Of a DNA stretch of 64,000 nucleotides, positions 10,994-22,311 are shown piece after piece. Numbering within the stretch: the first letter of the stretch is position 1; each line of letters begins with the position of its first letter. The position numbers and the translations under genes were made by a program. The stretch is taken from assembly GCA_946965045.2 (NCBI GenBank), contig OX337237.1:3286001-3350000 (forward strand), written 5' to 3'. The DNA is from Epithemia pelagica (taxonomy: Eukaryota; Bacillariophyta; Bacillariophyceae; Surirellales; Surirellaceae). Below the pieces are notes generated by a model that saw nothing but the letters and a program-made list of their open reading frames with translations, was not told where the DNA came from and did not search any database.

Positions 10994-12404
10994 TTACCAC
11001 ATTTTCTTCATTTGCCACATGCCTTCTTTCGATTGTTTTTGTTTGTAGTGCATGTTTGGCTTGGAATTGCTACTCGAAGTTCTCTTCTTTTTGTTTTTCA
11101 TGGGCCCTTTGTAAACTTTGGGTCGCGATCCGCTCCACGATATTTCTTTTTTGCCCATTTGCTGAGGTACACTTTGGTACTTCCATGCGTCAAAGTATTT
11201 TTTTGAAGAGGGTTGGGCATAGCCTGCCCCACTGCCCTTATAGGAGGGTGAAGATTTCGGCATTCTTGTTGGCTTTGATGTAGGTTTGTTGGTTGGTTTA
11301 GGAGTTGGCTTGTTGGTTGGCTTTGGCGTAGGTTTGTTGGTTGGTTTAGGAGTTGGCTTGTTGGTTGGTTTCGAAGTTGGTTTGTTGGTTGGTTTAGGAG
11401 TTGGCTTGTTGGTTGGTTTCGAAGTTGGTTTGGGTGTGGGACGGGAGGTCGGCTTGGGTGTGGGGCGTTTTGTTGTTTGCATGGGATGCAAAGAAGGCAA
11501 ATTGGAAGGATTCGATGAGGGAGGATCTGAGGGGATCGTGGAGGGTGTTTCTGAAGGCGCCTCGCTTGGTGTTTCTGAGGGACTCCCGGACAGCGAGATG
11601 GATGGCTCATCAGTTGGCAGTGTCGAGGGTTCGTTTGAAGGAGACACACTCGGTGTGAAGGAGGGACTTGCAGAAGGCGCTTCGGACGGAGACACGGATG
11701 GTTCGTGTGATGGGACTGTGGAAGGCGTACTGGACGGAGTTACACTCGGTTTATCTGAAGGCGCAATGCTCGGATTGTTCGAAGGAGCCGGAGCAGCTGT
11801 GCAGATTGATGTTGATGGATCTTGTGTGCTGGTCTGTGAAGTTTGAAAATGTGAGATGATTCAAACATTTCACAATCTGGGACGGTGCGTGTTTGCTTAC
11901 CCCGACAAGACCCAAAAATGCCAACGTTTCTGACCCCACGGATGTCAATGCTGGGAATTCAGTACATTCGTTGTTCAAAGTGAATGAGCTCACTCGCCTA
12001 ATGGCTTGCCCTGCGGCGCTGCTACCCTCAACAAAAGTCTGAATAAGTCGTGGCACCATTGTTGGGTCAGTAATGCCGCCACTCACAATGGATGCGTAAT
12101 TGAAGCTATCTCCGTCGTTCAACCCGTCCTGTCGGAACAGTGATATTGATACCGTAGTTTGATCTAACTCCAACAATGTGACGTTCACAAGTCCAACAAC
12201 AACAGGATCAGCTCCTTCCAGTTGGAAGGCGCAGGATATATCGGTGGTAGCTGGTGCCGCCTCTGGACAAGTCGAGGTCAGATCGACTGTAAATGTCCAT
12301 TGGACTGGTGCACAGGCACAAACATCAACACCAACTTGCGCGAACGACGGTGCAAGGAGGAGCAAGTGAAGAAGGACCCGAATCACGTATGATGTACTGG
12401 ACAT
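10994..12404 (-). CDS. Secreted PS/KPT-repeat protein, probably cell surface (447 aa)
   Basis: Exons are 11901-12404 and 10994-11833, with a 67 nt intron (GTAAGC..CACAG, phase 0). A signal peptide (VLLHLLLLAPSFAQ) opens a globular domain of about 140 residues with paired Cys (CACAP, CPEA, SCAF, NECTEF). Next is a run of about 35 P-S-x-x units, then about 14 units of K-P-T-x (KPTNKPTPKPT), and a basic tail ending KKMW. The layout resembles diatom secreted or wall-associated proteins in which Ser/Thr/Pro stretches are heavily modified, but no named family is recognised. A truncated paralogue lies at 13344-13913 with the same intron position and the same tail. The stop codon overlaps a GTAAGC string, so a further exon cannot be ruled out. 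Confidence 0.75.
11286..11450 (-). repeat. In-frame KPT-coding minisatellite
   Basis: This is a tandem array of 12 and 24 bp units encoding K-P-T-N-K-P-T-P/S. Neighbouring units are nearly identical in DNA, which implies recent slippage or unequal exchange. It lies inside the secreted PS/KPT protein gene, so copy number probably varies between alleles. Confidence 0.8.
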
Positions 12405-12838
12405 GGTGTTGTTGGACTGGCTTGTGGATAAGATGAATGAGACAAGTCAGACTTGTTTTGCTTGTTGACAATGGGGGAATTCTCGAGGTCACGATATGTG
12501 TGACATGTGACAGCAACGGGTTTTTTTCTTTTTGTATTGCAGTCACACGATACGAAGAGAGGGCCGGCGTGTGGTGCGGTCATGCGTCTGATTTTAATTA
12601 GCGCGCGTGCCGATGCGAATATTTGCTTCCGAATGGACAAACCGCCGCATTCCTTGTGACTGCTTCCATGGATAGAGTACCTATTGCTAGCTACCCGCTG
12701 CACAACCAATGCAGTAGGAGTAGGGACTACTCCTAGTAGCAACTCGAGTCAGGGTTCCTCTGTTGTTTCAGCATGCAACGACAAATGGGAATTTAGAAGT
12801 ACTAGTTTTTAAGTACCTAGTTACCATAGGTTACGCTG
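12405..12838. other. Upstream region of the PS/KPT gene
   Basis: No coding signal was seen. Two copies of the dispersed octamer face each other at 12715 and 12728 (GTAGGAGTA and TACTCCTAG), forming an imperfect palindrome. Confidence 0.3.
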
Positions 12839-13174
12839 TTACTGCAAGTAAAATATTTGGCTAGACGCGTTTCGTGTAACCGGAACTTTCCCCGTCGTTG
12901 TGAATCGAAGCTGGGTGTACCCGAAAGTATTCCCATAGCCGAATGTGAAACTTGGTGGTTCCAGTGGAAGTGAAAACCATGAAGTTTCGGGTTCGTGACC
13001 AACGTAGATACCAATAGGGGGTGGCATGGCTCGGTTGTCATTGACAAAGTTGAAAGGCTCTTTTGTTCGACCTGGAGGTTTGAAATCATTGGTCGCGAAA
13101 TTGGAAAAAGGTATACTATCCTCATTGTGGATTTTTTTGCCATTATTGCGCGTGGCGGGTATGGTCTTGGTCTC
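12839..13174 (-). pseudogene. Orphan exon-like ORF, C-terminal end of an unknown gene
   Basis: An open frame of 111 codons runs from a plausible acceptor (CATAG before 13174) to a TAA stop at 12839. The composition is strikingly protein-like: IPFSNFATNDFKPPG, FNFVNDNRAMPPP, GIYVGHEPETSWFSLP, then aromatic and Thr-rich residues (FTFGYGNTFGYTQLRF). It has no ATG at its head and no upstream exon that I can place. It lies just beyond the 3' end of the truncated PS paralogue, whose stop overlaps a GTGAGC donor-like string, but the phases do not match. I therefore read it as the last exon of an unrecognised or decayed gene. No family is recognised. Confidence 0.35.
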
Positions 13175-13343
13175 CTATGCCCATGTTCTTTTGGTCCTTG
13201 TTCCGGACATAGTTGTGGCCCAATCATGAAAGTCTTGGATGCAAATTGTGGTCCAAAAATATTCGCTGTTTTGGAGCAAAACGTAGCAAGCAAGAATCAT
13301 ATTTTGTGAAACACATGATGTGTGGCAATAACAACAAGACAGC

Positions 13344-13913
13344 TCACCACAGTTTCTTCATTTGCCTCACACTTTCTTTCGAGGTTTTTGGTTTGTAATG
13401 CATCTTTCGCTTGGTATCTGTACTCGGGGATCTCTTCTTGCTCTTCATTGGCCGGTGGTGAACCTTGGATCGCGATCCTTTGGAGGATTTCTCCTTTTTG
13501 CCCATTTGCTGAGGTACAGTTTGGGACGAAGACGATTGAACATAGTCTCCCCCAGACACATCGTATGGTGTGCTTTCCGGCATTCTTGTTGGCTTTGTCG
13601 TAGGGTTGTTGGAAGGCGTATTCGACGGAGCTACGCTCGGTGTGTGTGAGGGTACTACGCTCGGAGTGTCAGAAGGAGTCGAGGATCGCGGAGTACTACT
13701 AGGAGCAGCTGCACAAATAGATGTTGATGGATCTTCTAAACTCGTCTGTTGGGTATAGAGAAGAGAAGTTGAAAATTCGTGAGATGATTCGGAATCTATC
13801 AAGCTAACAGGGATGCTATGTCGTTCCTTACCCCAACAATGCCAAACAAAGAAACCGGGTTTGAGGACTCGGATGTTGCTGCTGGGAAATCAGCACAGGC
13901 ATTCTCCGGCTCA
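13344..13913 (-). pseudogene. 5'-truncated paralogue of the secreted PS-repeat protein
   Basis: Two pieces match the gene at 10994-12404. A remnant of exon 1 (13832-13913) encodes ENACADFPA..SLFGIVG, matching the end of the globular domain. Exon 2 (13344-13745) encodes DPSTSIC, a shorter PS-repeat run, a single KPT unit, then the conserved tail VPQQMGKKE to KKLW. The intron lies at the same place (13746-13831, GTAAGG..CAACAG). The signal peptide and most of the globular domain are missing, and the frame upstream meets a stop with no ATG. The KPT array is absent. The tail is better conserved than the repeats, so loss of the 5' end may be recent. Confidence 0.6.
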
Positions 13914-16041
13914 CGCTCATGAACTCTCGTCTCTCGTCGTAGACACTCATAGGAGTATTATGTTCTATCGTAACTCGTAACGCCTTATTATTATTTCGAA
14001 AAGTCATTTGGGGGTCTTTGGGGGATACTACGAGATAGTTGGAAACTACTCCTACACACCCATCATCCCTCTTGTTGTTGTTCTTGTTGGAGCATACATC
14101 ATGTCTTGAGCACTCAACGCAGAAAGAAACACACACACATCATGCCCATCACTCGGGGGACCACTCTCTTTCTCTCTCAGGTTTCAGCAGTATACAATCT
14201 GCAAGAAGATGATGGACTTGCAACGGTCCGTGTGCTTCCTTCCTTCGCATTTTGTTACCAAGAGAACCGATGCAACTCGGTCCAAGAACAAGTTTGTCGA
14301 GTTTGGTGCCATCCGAGACAAGAGAGAGAGAGAGAAAGAAAGTAGACAGGTCTGTCACGAGCAAGGGAGATGCTTCTGAGAAACCACACATTGGAAAACT
14401 CCACAAGCCAGAGTCAGTCATGTCCATGGTCGGATTCGGCTCGTCCTCTCGAACCATTTTGGATTCCCACCACACACACACACACACAACTACAGATTGG
14501 GAGACTGTCGGCTACTACCTAGAGTATGTGGTCTCTGCGTGTTCGTCTTGTTGTTCTTGTGGTTGCTGTGCTACCAGAGGTGTCCTTTCTCGGGTGGTAT
14601 ACTACTAGGTCGAAGAATCTTGCTGCACGGGGGTAGTAGGTGGAACCCCTACTCGTGGCTGCTTCTTGTTGCGGTTCCTCTCTCCCTCTCTCTTGGTGGT
14701 GTTTGGGGAGTCGTAGTAGTCTCGTCGGTGGTCCACCGAGCATGTCCTTCTTCTTCTTGTTGTTTGTGTAGGGTGGGTTTGCCGGAGTCGGTCGGTCCGT
14801 AGTCTGTCGTTCCAACCAGTAAGACCTACATACATACACACATATATATATACACCGGGGTGGGACCCAAACCGACGACTCTACCCAAACCAGGGTGACA
14901 CATGACTACCAACAGGCCGGGACGGACCCGAAAAACCAAACACCAACCACAAGAACAGGACCTGCCAGGAGATTGCCGACATTGCCGCAGCCATGACAAG
15001 TGACTCGTGTATCCGTCGACCCACCACAGTTTGATCCATAGAATCCTTGTTGTTGTGTGGCATGGAGTATGGTTTGCTCGGAGGTGCGTCGATCCAGTGC
15101 TAGAGAGACCTGTACTCGCTAGCTCACTAGCTAGAGAAGAGCTACTAGAGGATGTAGCCTCTCGCTCTCGAATGCTGAGTCGCATACGCGGTCGTGTTGA
15201 TGTCGCGCATAAATATGATGATTATGAAGGAAAGAGTACGCCTATACAGAAAAGAGTATGGCGGGATGGTCGTGTGAACTGGACGGGAAGATCTCGGAGA
15301 GGGTCTGACCGCCAACCAATGTCCCCGTGGGAAAGCTATGCTCCCACGGTAGGAGTAACCACCAAATGGGAATCTATGATTCTTAGGATCTAGAGGTCCA
15401 GTCATGGAGGAACGGACCCGACAAGGAACGAATCAATATGGTAGATCCTCTTGAAAAGAAAAAGCTCTAGAAGAATAACACTTCTCATAATATATCATCC
15501 GAACCACTTTGCAAAAGCAACTTTTGTTCGTGTCCAACTTGCTACCGAGGACGGATCAACTCGGTAGACTACCTAGCGAGCCATTGCCTAGCAAGCATAC
15601 TTTTGCATCTGTACCTCTCGCTCCCCGGAAAAACCACACCTCTAAAAAGGACGAATAAGAATCCTAGAGGATTTTGTGTCGAACACAAGACACACGAGGC
15701 TTGTCGTTGTTGTTGTTCTTGTCGTTGTTGTTGTTCTTGTCGTTGTGGTCATTGTTGTCGTCGTTGTTGTTGTCATTGTCCTTGTCGTTGTGGCGTTGAA
15801 AAGTGAAGTGGAGAACATCAGTTTCACCACAGACACCTCCAGGGTTTGGTTGTTTGTTTGGCAGGGCTTGTGGGCGGGTCGTTGTGTGTGTTTGGTCGTC
15901 GCATTCTCGGCCGAGCTGCAAAAAAGAAAAAAAGAGAGAGAGAGAGTAAAAGAGAGAGAGAGACGATTGACGAGCACGTTGGATTGGATTGTAAAAGGGC
16001 GGTGGTTGGAGTTCCAGTGAGGCAACAACAACAACAACAAC
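13914..16041. other. Long upstream region of the CoaX-like gene, simple repeats
   Basis: About 2.1 kb holds only low-complexity ORFs. It has GA runs (14320-14340, 15934-15962), a CA run (14470-14490), GTT/TTG runs (15700-15790) and a CAA run just before the ATG at 16042. Octamers lie at 13950, 14047 and 15350. Most of it is probably promoter and 5' leader. Confidence 0.35.
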
Positions 16042-16442
16042 ATGACAACATCCCTCGCAGCAACCACCACAACCACAGCCACAGAACCAGTGGAGGATTC
16101 CAGCAGCTCTCGTACTGGTACCGAGCCGCAGCCACACAACAATACGGAGAACCATCCTGCCAGCTCCAACAAGGACCAGAGAAGGATGGAACCATTACCA
16201 CCACCACAAGACAAGGAATCTGCAACCACCACCAACATAAACAACACTGTCGAGGAGGGTGGTGTGGTGAATTCGCTCGCGGACAAAAACCACAACCACA
16301 ACATGGACTCCATCAGGAACCACCAAATAACAAAGAATGTCATGATTCCACCACCAGAAGAACCACTACAACAACGACAATCACAAGAGGAGGAGGAGGA
16401 CCATTCCACCACCCACAAGGCGAACCACAATCAAACTACTAC

Positions 16443-16485
<43 letters not shown>

Positions 16486-19400
16486 AACAACAACAACAAC
16501 AACAACAAGACACTACTACAAGACGAGAATGGCACTGACACTGCCCAACAACACCAACAGCAGGACAGTTCTGCCGCAACGGCATCCTCATCACCATCAC
16601 CACAATTGACGTTGCCTTCTCCTCCGCCTTCTGGCACCACCAACGTGACGACACGAAACGACCCGAATGGCTCATTCAGTACCATCACCCGTGGCGAACC
16701 AACAAACGACGTTCGACCACAACCACAAAAAGCGACCGACATAGCCACAGCCACCAGAGTCTCGGCCAGTTTACCAGCGGAGGACAACGACCAAGAACAA
16801 CAACAACAACAACAAGGGGAAACCACAAACCCTGGTACGGAAAAAGACGTGGAGGAACTAACCCACCAAGAACCAGGTGCTCCTGCTGCTGTGTCTGGGC
16901 AAGAAGAAGAAGAAGAGGAACAAGAAAAGACTCGGTCCATCCAACCATCACCAGTCCCACGGGTCTGGATTCGGTCGTGGTCCCATGATCACAACAACAG
17001 CAAAAAACTACCCAACACGACGGTTGGCAGCAGTCAAACAAGTCGAATGGAGGAGGACGACCCACCATTGCTGCCATCCGCCGTGCCGTCACGAAAATCC
17101 ATGACGAGTCTTGCTCCTCCAAACAGTAGCAACATGCGAGGAATGCTGACCATATTATGTCGTTCCACTCGATTGTATTGGTGTTGGCACCAACAAGCAT
17201 CCAAGGAGGACAACAACAACAATGCATGGACACCCCGTCTCATGTGGCAGTAAGTGACAAACCTATTGTTGTTCTTGTTGTTTCTACACGAAACTAGGTG
17301 GAATGTAATAGGGGGGCCATACTCTCTTGTGTTGTGGGCGTCAAAGTGGTGGAACAAGACTCGTTGTGTTTCACACACTCACAAATTTCGTGCGGTCCCT
17401 TCTCACACACTTTCTGTGTTGTGTTGTGTCTCATGCCAGAACGCAGCTGATTGAATGGAATGCTCCACACAATGCCAATCCAGCCACACACTGGCAAGAT
17501 TATGTTCCCACTCGTCTCGCGCACGAATGGATGCGGCAAAACCAATCGGGTGGTGGTGTTCCACCAAGCGACGACGACGAAAATGGGATCCCTCCTGCTG
17601 CCAGGAATTCTGCTGCTACGGATGCTGCTGCTTGTGGTGGTTTCTTGATACCAGTGTACCTGATTCGGTCCCGTGCTTCCGACGACGACCAACCACGTTC
17701 TCTCTTTCCCAAGAACTATTATCAAACCTTGGATATTTCCTCCCTGTGGTGTCCTCCAGAGTCGGATGCGACGACGACCAACAGCAACAACAACAACAAC
17801 AACACTTCCACGCATCGTACTCGATCCCTGGTGCAGGGGCAACGACGGGCCAAGAAACAGCGGCAAAATCAACGACGCTTTGAAACCAACCAAGAACGAC
17901 TCTCGCCCTGGCAAGCCCTTTGGTCCATGTTGCAACATGCCTCGATGGCGTTTCGGGTTGAGGAATTGGAGTCCGACTCGTTTTATCATGAAAACAGACA
18001 AGAACCAGTGGACAACACTGCTGACGACAGTGACGACGATGACGACGACGAGGAGCGATTGCGTGAGGCATCTCTGCGGCGCATGACACGAACCGCCGAC
18101 CAGTGTGCCTTGGTGTACAGTGCCTGGCATCATCATGTTCCATTCGCCCATGACAAGAAACGACCTACCACTAATACTAGCCGAACGGCACTCTTGGTGG
18201 TGGATTGTGGTGCCTGGATGAAATGGACTGCCACCAATGAATGGGGTCACATTTTGACGGATGGATACACGACGGGCTTTTGGTTGCAATGTCGGCGCGT
18301 CCTCGAATGGGCCCGTCGGGATCAGCATCATGAGGATGATGGGAATGACGACAGGCAAGATTCTCCGTGGTTTGAATGGGTCCAGCGTCGCTTGGCGGAA
18401 TGTCACTCGTGGAACCAACCCTTGTTCTTTATGGAGGAAGAAGAAGAAACGGAGAATGAACCGGATGATGCCGAGCGTCTTGTACAACAACAACGACAAC
18501 AAGCCATTGTTTACAACAATTTGCTCTGCAGCATTGTCCGCAACATGGCCTTGAAATTGTCCTGGCAGATTATCAATCCATGGATGCAACGTGTTCGAGC
18601 CGAAGCACAACAACGACGACGCCAACAACAACAATCCGAGCCACAAGAATCATCGGAGAGGGACTCCGATGCCATGGAGGTCGATGACGACGATAAGGAG
18701 AACCGAAGTACCAGTCGGAGTAGTCAACCGCCCGAACCCGTATCAGTGAACAAGGAAGATGAGAAGGATGAAAATTCGATTGCCTTTCACGTGGTCTTGA
18801 CGGGTGGAGATGTGGACTTTATCTCCCAATTGTTACAACCCGACTTTTCTTCCATTTTGAAACCGCACGAACCACATGCCAGCCTCATGAAACAAGTCAC
18901 GGTCTCGTGCATGGATTCACAGCATGCGCCAGCCGCCAACCAAACGACAAAGAAGCGACGATCGGCCGATTATGCCTTGCTCCATGCCGGCCTGGCCCAT
19001 TGGATCCATCACCGACAAGTACAGCACGACCAAGAACAAGAGGAACTACGAAAGGCAAAGACCCGAACGGCTGCGGACCGTTTCCAGTCGTTACAGTCCG
19101 AATTGTTGGGGATGCGTATACTCGTGGCACCAGCTTCTCAGAGTGAAACACAGGAACCATCACCACGAGATAAAGATTGTCGGTGGGGCACCATTTGGCA
19201 TATCCAACAGCCGCCATTACAATTGGACGACGAAGAGTGGACGATTCCGACGTCGCAACTGGATCAATGGCGCGCCTTGATTAAATGGGATACGACTGGT
19301 GATGTGACGGGTCTCGTGTTTTCGCAGGTCGTACAAGCTTTGTTAGACTATTCCCAACGTGGTGACGTCCACTGGGATGCCATTCGGGCGCAGTGGCATT

Positions 19401-21358
19401 TGGAGAGAGCCAATGATGAAAATGACAATGGCAGCAACAACAGCAATGGGTCCTCACAATTGGGAGAGCCTCCGGAGATTGCCGCGCGGAAAAATGCCAC
19501 TCTGGATGTCGTGGAGAAAATGTCCGAGTTTTTGTCTCTCTTCCCAGCACCCGATCTGGCACACCTTGAGGATAGTGAGGAAGAAGATGACCTCGACGTC
19601 TCAAACAGCGCCAACCAAACCAACAAGACGAACGAACAACAACAACAACGGATGGATCTGTTCATGGATAGCGATGACGAAGACGACGAAGACTACACCC
19701 CTTTTCGTACGAAACAAAAGGGCAAGAACCGCAGAGGCAACAACGAGAACCAAAACTCCACCATGGACCAGGACAATCTCGTCGATAGCGATGAGGATGA
19801 GACAGGGCACGAAACCCGCAAAAGAAACCGTACAAATGATGGTGCTGGAGTTTCGGATAAATCCATGGATCCATCGACTAGAACTGCGAGACCAAGATCA
19901 CCGATTCCAAGAACTGTCCCGCAACAGCCGAAGAAAACCAGCAGTCATACACAAAATCAATCACATCCCGCCCCAGCTGCAGCAGAGACAACACAGGGGG
20001 AAGCAATCACCAATGATTCCGAGACACAACCATCAATATCCCAGCAGAATCGAGACCGTGTCACTCATGATGCAATAAGGAGCGACGAAGATGCACCAGA
20101 CTACCTTACGCAACCCGAAGAAACTCAGGAATCTCCTACAGCAGAATCGCCGCCGGAAAGGTCCAATCCTCCGAGCACAATCACTGTCCCCAGGATTCCG
20201 CCCTCCGATAAGCAAGCTCAATCGAACCAAGAACGGCGCAATTCTGGACAAGCCAGCAATGGCCACGGGGACAATACCAAAACGGGCAAAAAGCGTGGTC
20301 GTCCTCCCAAAACCGATCAGGCCAAGTCAAATCCTCCGAGTAACATCGGTGTCCCAAAGGTTCCGCCCTCCGATAAGGAAGCTCCATCAAACCAAGAACG
20401 GCGAAACTCTGGAAAAGGGAACAATGGCCAAGACGACATCACCAAAACGGGCAAGAAGCGTGGTCGTCCTCCCAAAACGGATCAGGTCAAGAAAAATGAT
20501 AAGAAACTAAAGGTGACTAACGAAACAGGAAACACAACATCTCCGGGGAAAACGAGTGGAAAGTCCCCACACGCACATATTGAACAAACGAAAGGACGTG
20601 ACAGGGCGGGAGATGGTAAAAGCAGCAAGAACCAAGCAAAAGATTCTTCTTCGCGCCAATCGTCAAGGGAAGGTCCAACACAGAAGAAGACAAACACTAT
20701 CGATTCTGGAAAGAGTGCCTCACTTAACAAGAAGACCAACAAGCCGACAAAGATATCAGTTCCGGCTGTTCGTCCTTCTGATTCGTCACCCCAAGAGAAC
20801 GCTGTGGAACCACAAAAGAGAAAACCAGCAACCAAGGAAAATATAGCATTGAACGAGAAAAAGAAACAGAAAACAAGCGACAGCAAAAATGCAAGCCCAA
20901 AGGTCGCCAAACCTTCCAAAGCAGCAAAGAAACCGGCAAAGACTACAACGGCTTCGAAAGTGTCGTCCAAGAAAGCAGCTGCTGAGAGCAATGACGGAGA
21001 CGACAGTGGGAAGAAGACCACGCCCAAGAAACAGAAGCAAAAAAAGATGCAAAAGACGAGCACAACATCGCCCAATGTTGCATCACCGAGACACAATGCT
21101 GCAAAAGCGACGACCGAGACGTTGAGTGAAGACGAAATCAAAAAGAATCCGCATGGGTACAAGAATCGTCGAGTGGCAAAGTACTTTGATGGAGAGTTGT
21201 ATTTTGGAACCATCACGGAATATGACCCTGAGGAAAAGTGGTGGTTTGTGATCTATGACGACGGCGACAAGGCAGACTATGAGCTGGACGAGATTGCCCA
21301 CATTCTTCGACTCTATCGGACCAATGCGTCCAAGGACATTCCAAGCAACGACGAATAG
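16042..21358 (+). CDS. Degenerate type III pantothenate-kinase-like protein with AT-hooks and a Tudor-like domain (1,708 aa)
   Basis: Exons are 16042-17249 and 17440-21358, with a 190 nt intron (GTAAGT..GCCAG, phase 2). The N-terminus is low complexity with a run of about 20 Asn. From about 365 the order recalls type III pantothenate kinase (CoaX): MLTILCRSTRLYWCW in place of the D-x-G-N-T motif, LLVVDCGAWMKW then GHILTDGY (about 650) as in the D-x-G-T-A segment, and VVLTGGDVDFI (about 855), with LLHAGLAHW after it. The first catalytic Asp and the Thr of the second motif are missing, so kinase activity is unlikely. Acidic and basic linkers follow, then two KKRGRPPK AT-hooks (about 1353 and 1410) inside a duplicated 55-residue unit. 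The end has a Tudor-like fold (VAKYFDGELYFGTI, WWFVIYDDGDKADYELDEI, about 1640-1697). The AT-hooks and Tudor-like domain point to a chromatin protein. The CoaX relation is my inference from motif order. Confidence 0.72.
16441..16508 (+). repeat. CAA/AAC microsatellite encoding poly-Asn
   Basis: An almost pure AAC run, with one AAT interruption, encodes about 20 consecutive Asn in exon 1 of the CoaX-like gene. Run length is likely to vary between alleles. Confidence 0.9.
20163..20495 (+). repeat. In-frame tandem duplication carrying AT-hooks
   Basis: Two adjacent units of about 165 bp each encode a P-P-S start, a VP..PPSDK segment, SNQERRNSG and TGKKRGRPPKTDQ. A degenerate third start (KISVPAVRPSDSSPQ, about 20750) lacks the hook. 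The duplication doubled the DNA-binding motif. Confidence 0.85.
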
Positions 21359-22311
21359 CAACCGGTTCCAGACCATTATGACTTTTCTCTCAGGTCCGCC
21401 AGGATGCACTCAAGCAAACATCAGTATGGTGGTTAAGATTCAGCATGTATAATAAGAAGGACTTATTGTTTTACTGATGAGTCGTTCGTACGGCAGAAGA
21501 TAGAGGATTGCAGTGACTGCTGTGCATGGATAGGAACACGCACATAGGTGGGTTTGTTGTTACTACATCTGTGATTTTTCTAGAGTAGGAGTTAATCTAG
21601 ACTACCCAGCGTGCTAAGGGATGGATGGGAAGAGGTGCGGAGTCTGTCAGCCAGTACGGGGTGTATGGCGGGGGAACATAAGGTGGCAAAAAGGCGTGGG
21701 TTCGATGTTGTCTCCGTTGTTGGGACTGGGCTTCATGAGAAGGGCTTGTTTTGTGGGGATGCACAAAAATCTGAGTGAATGAAACTGAGCGGGTGCGCGC
21801 GGGGAAAAGTCCCCCGGACTCGCAGAAGATAGGGACTTGTATTCGGGACCCATCTATTCCCACAAGCTCCTTTAGGTAGAGGAGTATCGTAGAATATGTG
21901 GGTTATCTTCTAAGCACAGAGCGGAAAGTTGGAAGTTGTGGTGTCTATTTGAGTGAATACGTGATTGTAATGATCGCCGTTCGTCTGCTCAGATCTAAGC
22001 ATTTATTGAACACTTTGATTCTAGCAACGGCAGTAGCTGTCATCATCCTTTTGACGGGATGCCTGGACGTGACGAAGGCAGTTCCCTTCGACCGAACTGC
22101 CACAACAGCAGCTTTGTCTGGACGGGCACGGGTGGGTTCAAGCTCAGCGCGGACGTGACAGAGACCTTGGTTTGTCTAATCCAAGTCAACATGTACAGTT
22201 TATACAACCATTCAAAACCCAACATGTTGTCTACTTTAAACATTGCCGGAATGGCATATAGAAATCACAAAAAGATATCGTCAAGCAAAGAGCAAAAACC
22301 GCGTGTGGTTC
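21359..22311. other. Intergenic, nothing seen
   Basis: This 950 bp spacer lies between the convergent CoaX-like and RND genes. A short plus ORF at 21898-22158 has one hydrophobic run but no other support. Confidence 0.35.

Noticed and set aside
15642-16430. Minus-strand ORF (262 codons) over the CoaX-like 5' leader
   Set aside because: It is made of Val/Cys/Leu/Thr runs from GTT and CAA microsatellites; no real protein pattern.
17294-18646. Minus-strand ORF (450 codons) opposite the CoaX-like gene
   Set aside because: It is a shadow frame of exon 2; no start context or family features.
20482-21216. Minus-strand Phe/Leu-rich ORF that looks like a membrane protein
   Set aside because: It is the antisense of Lys/Glu-rich codons (AAG/GAA read backward as CTT/TTC), a common artefact.
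21898-22158. Small plus-strand ORF with a hydrophobic run
   Set aside because: Single weak feature, no conservation evidence, and it lies in the spacer between two convergent genes.
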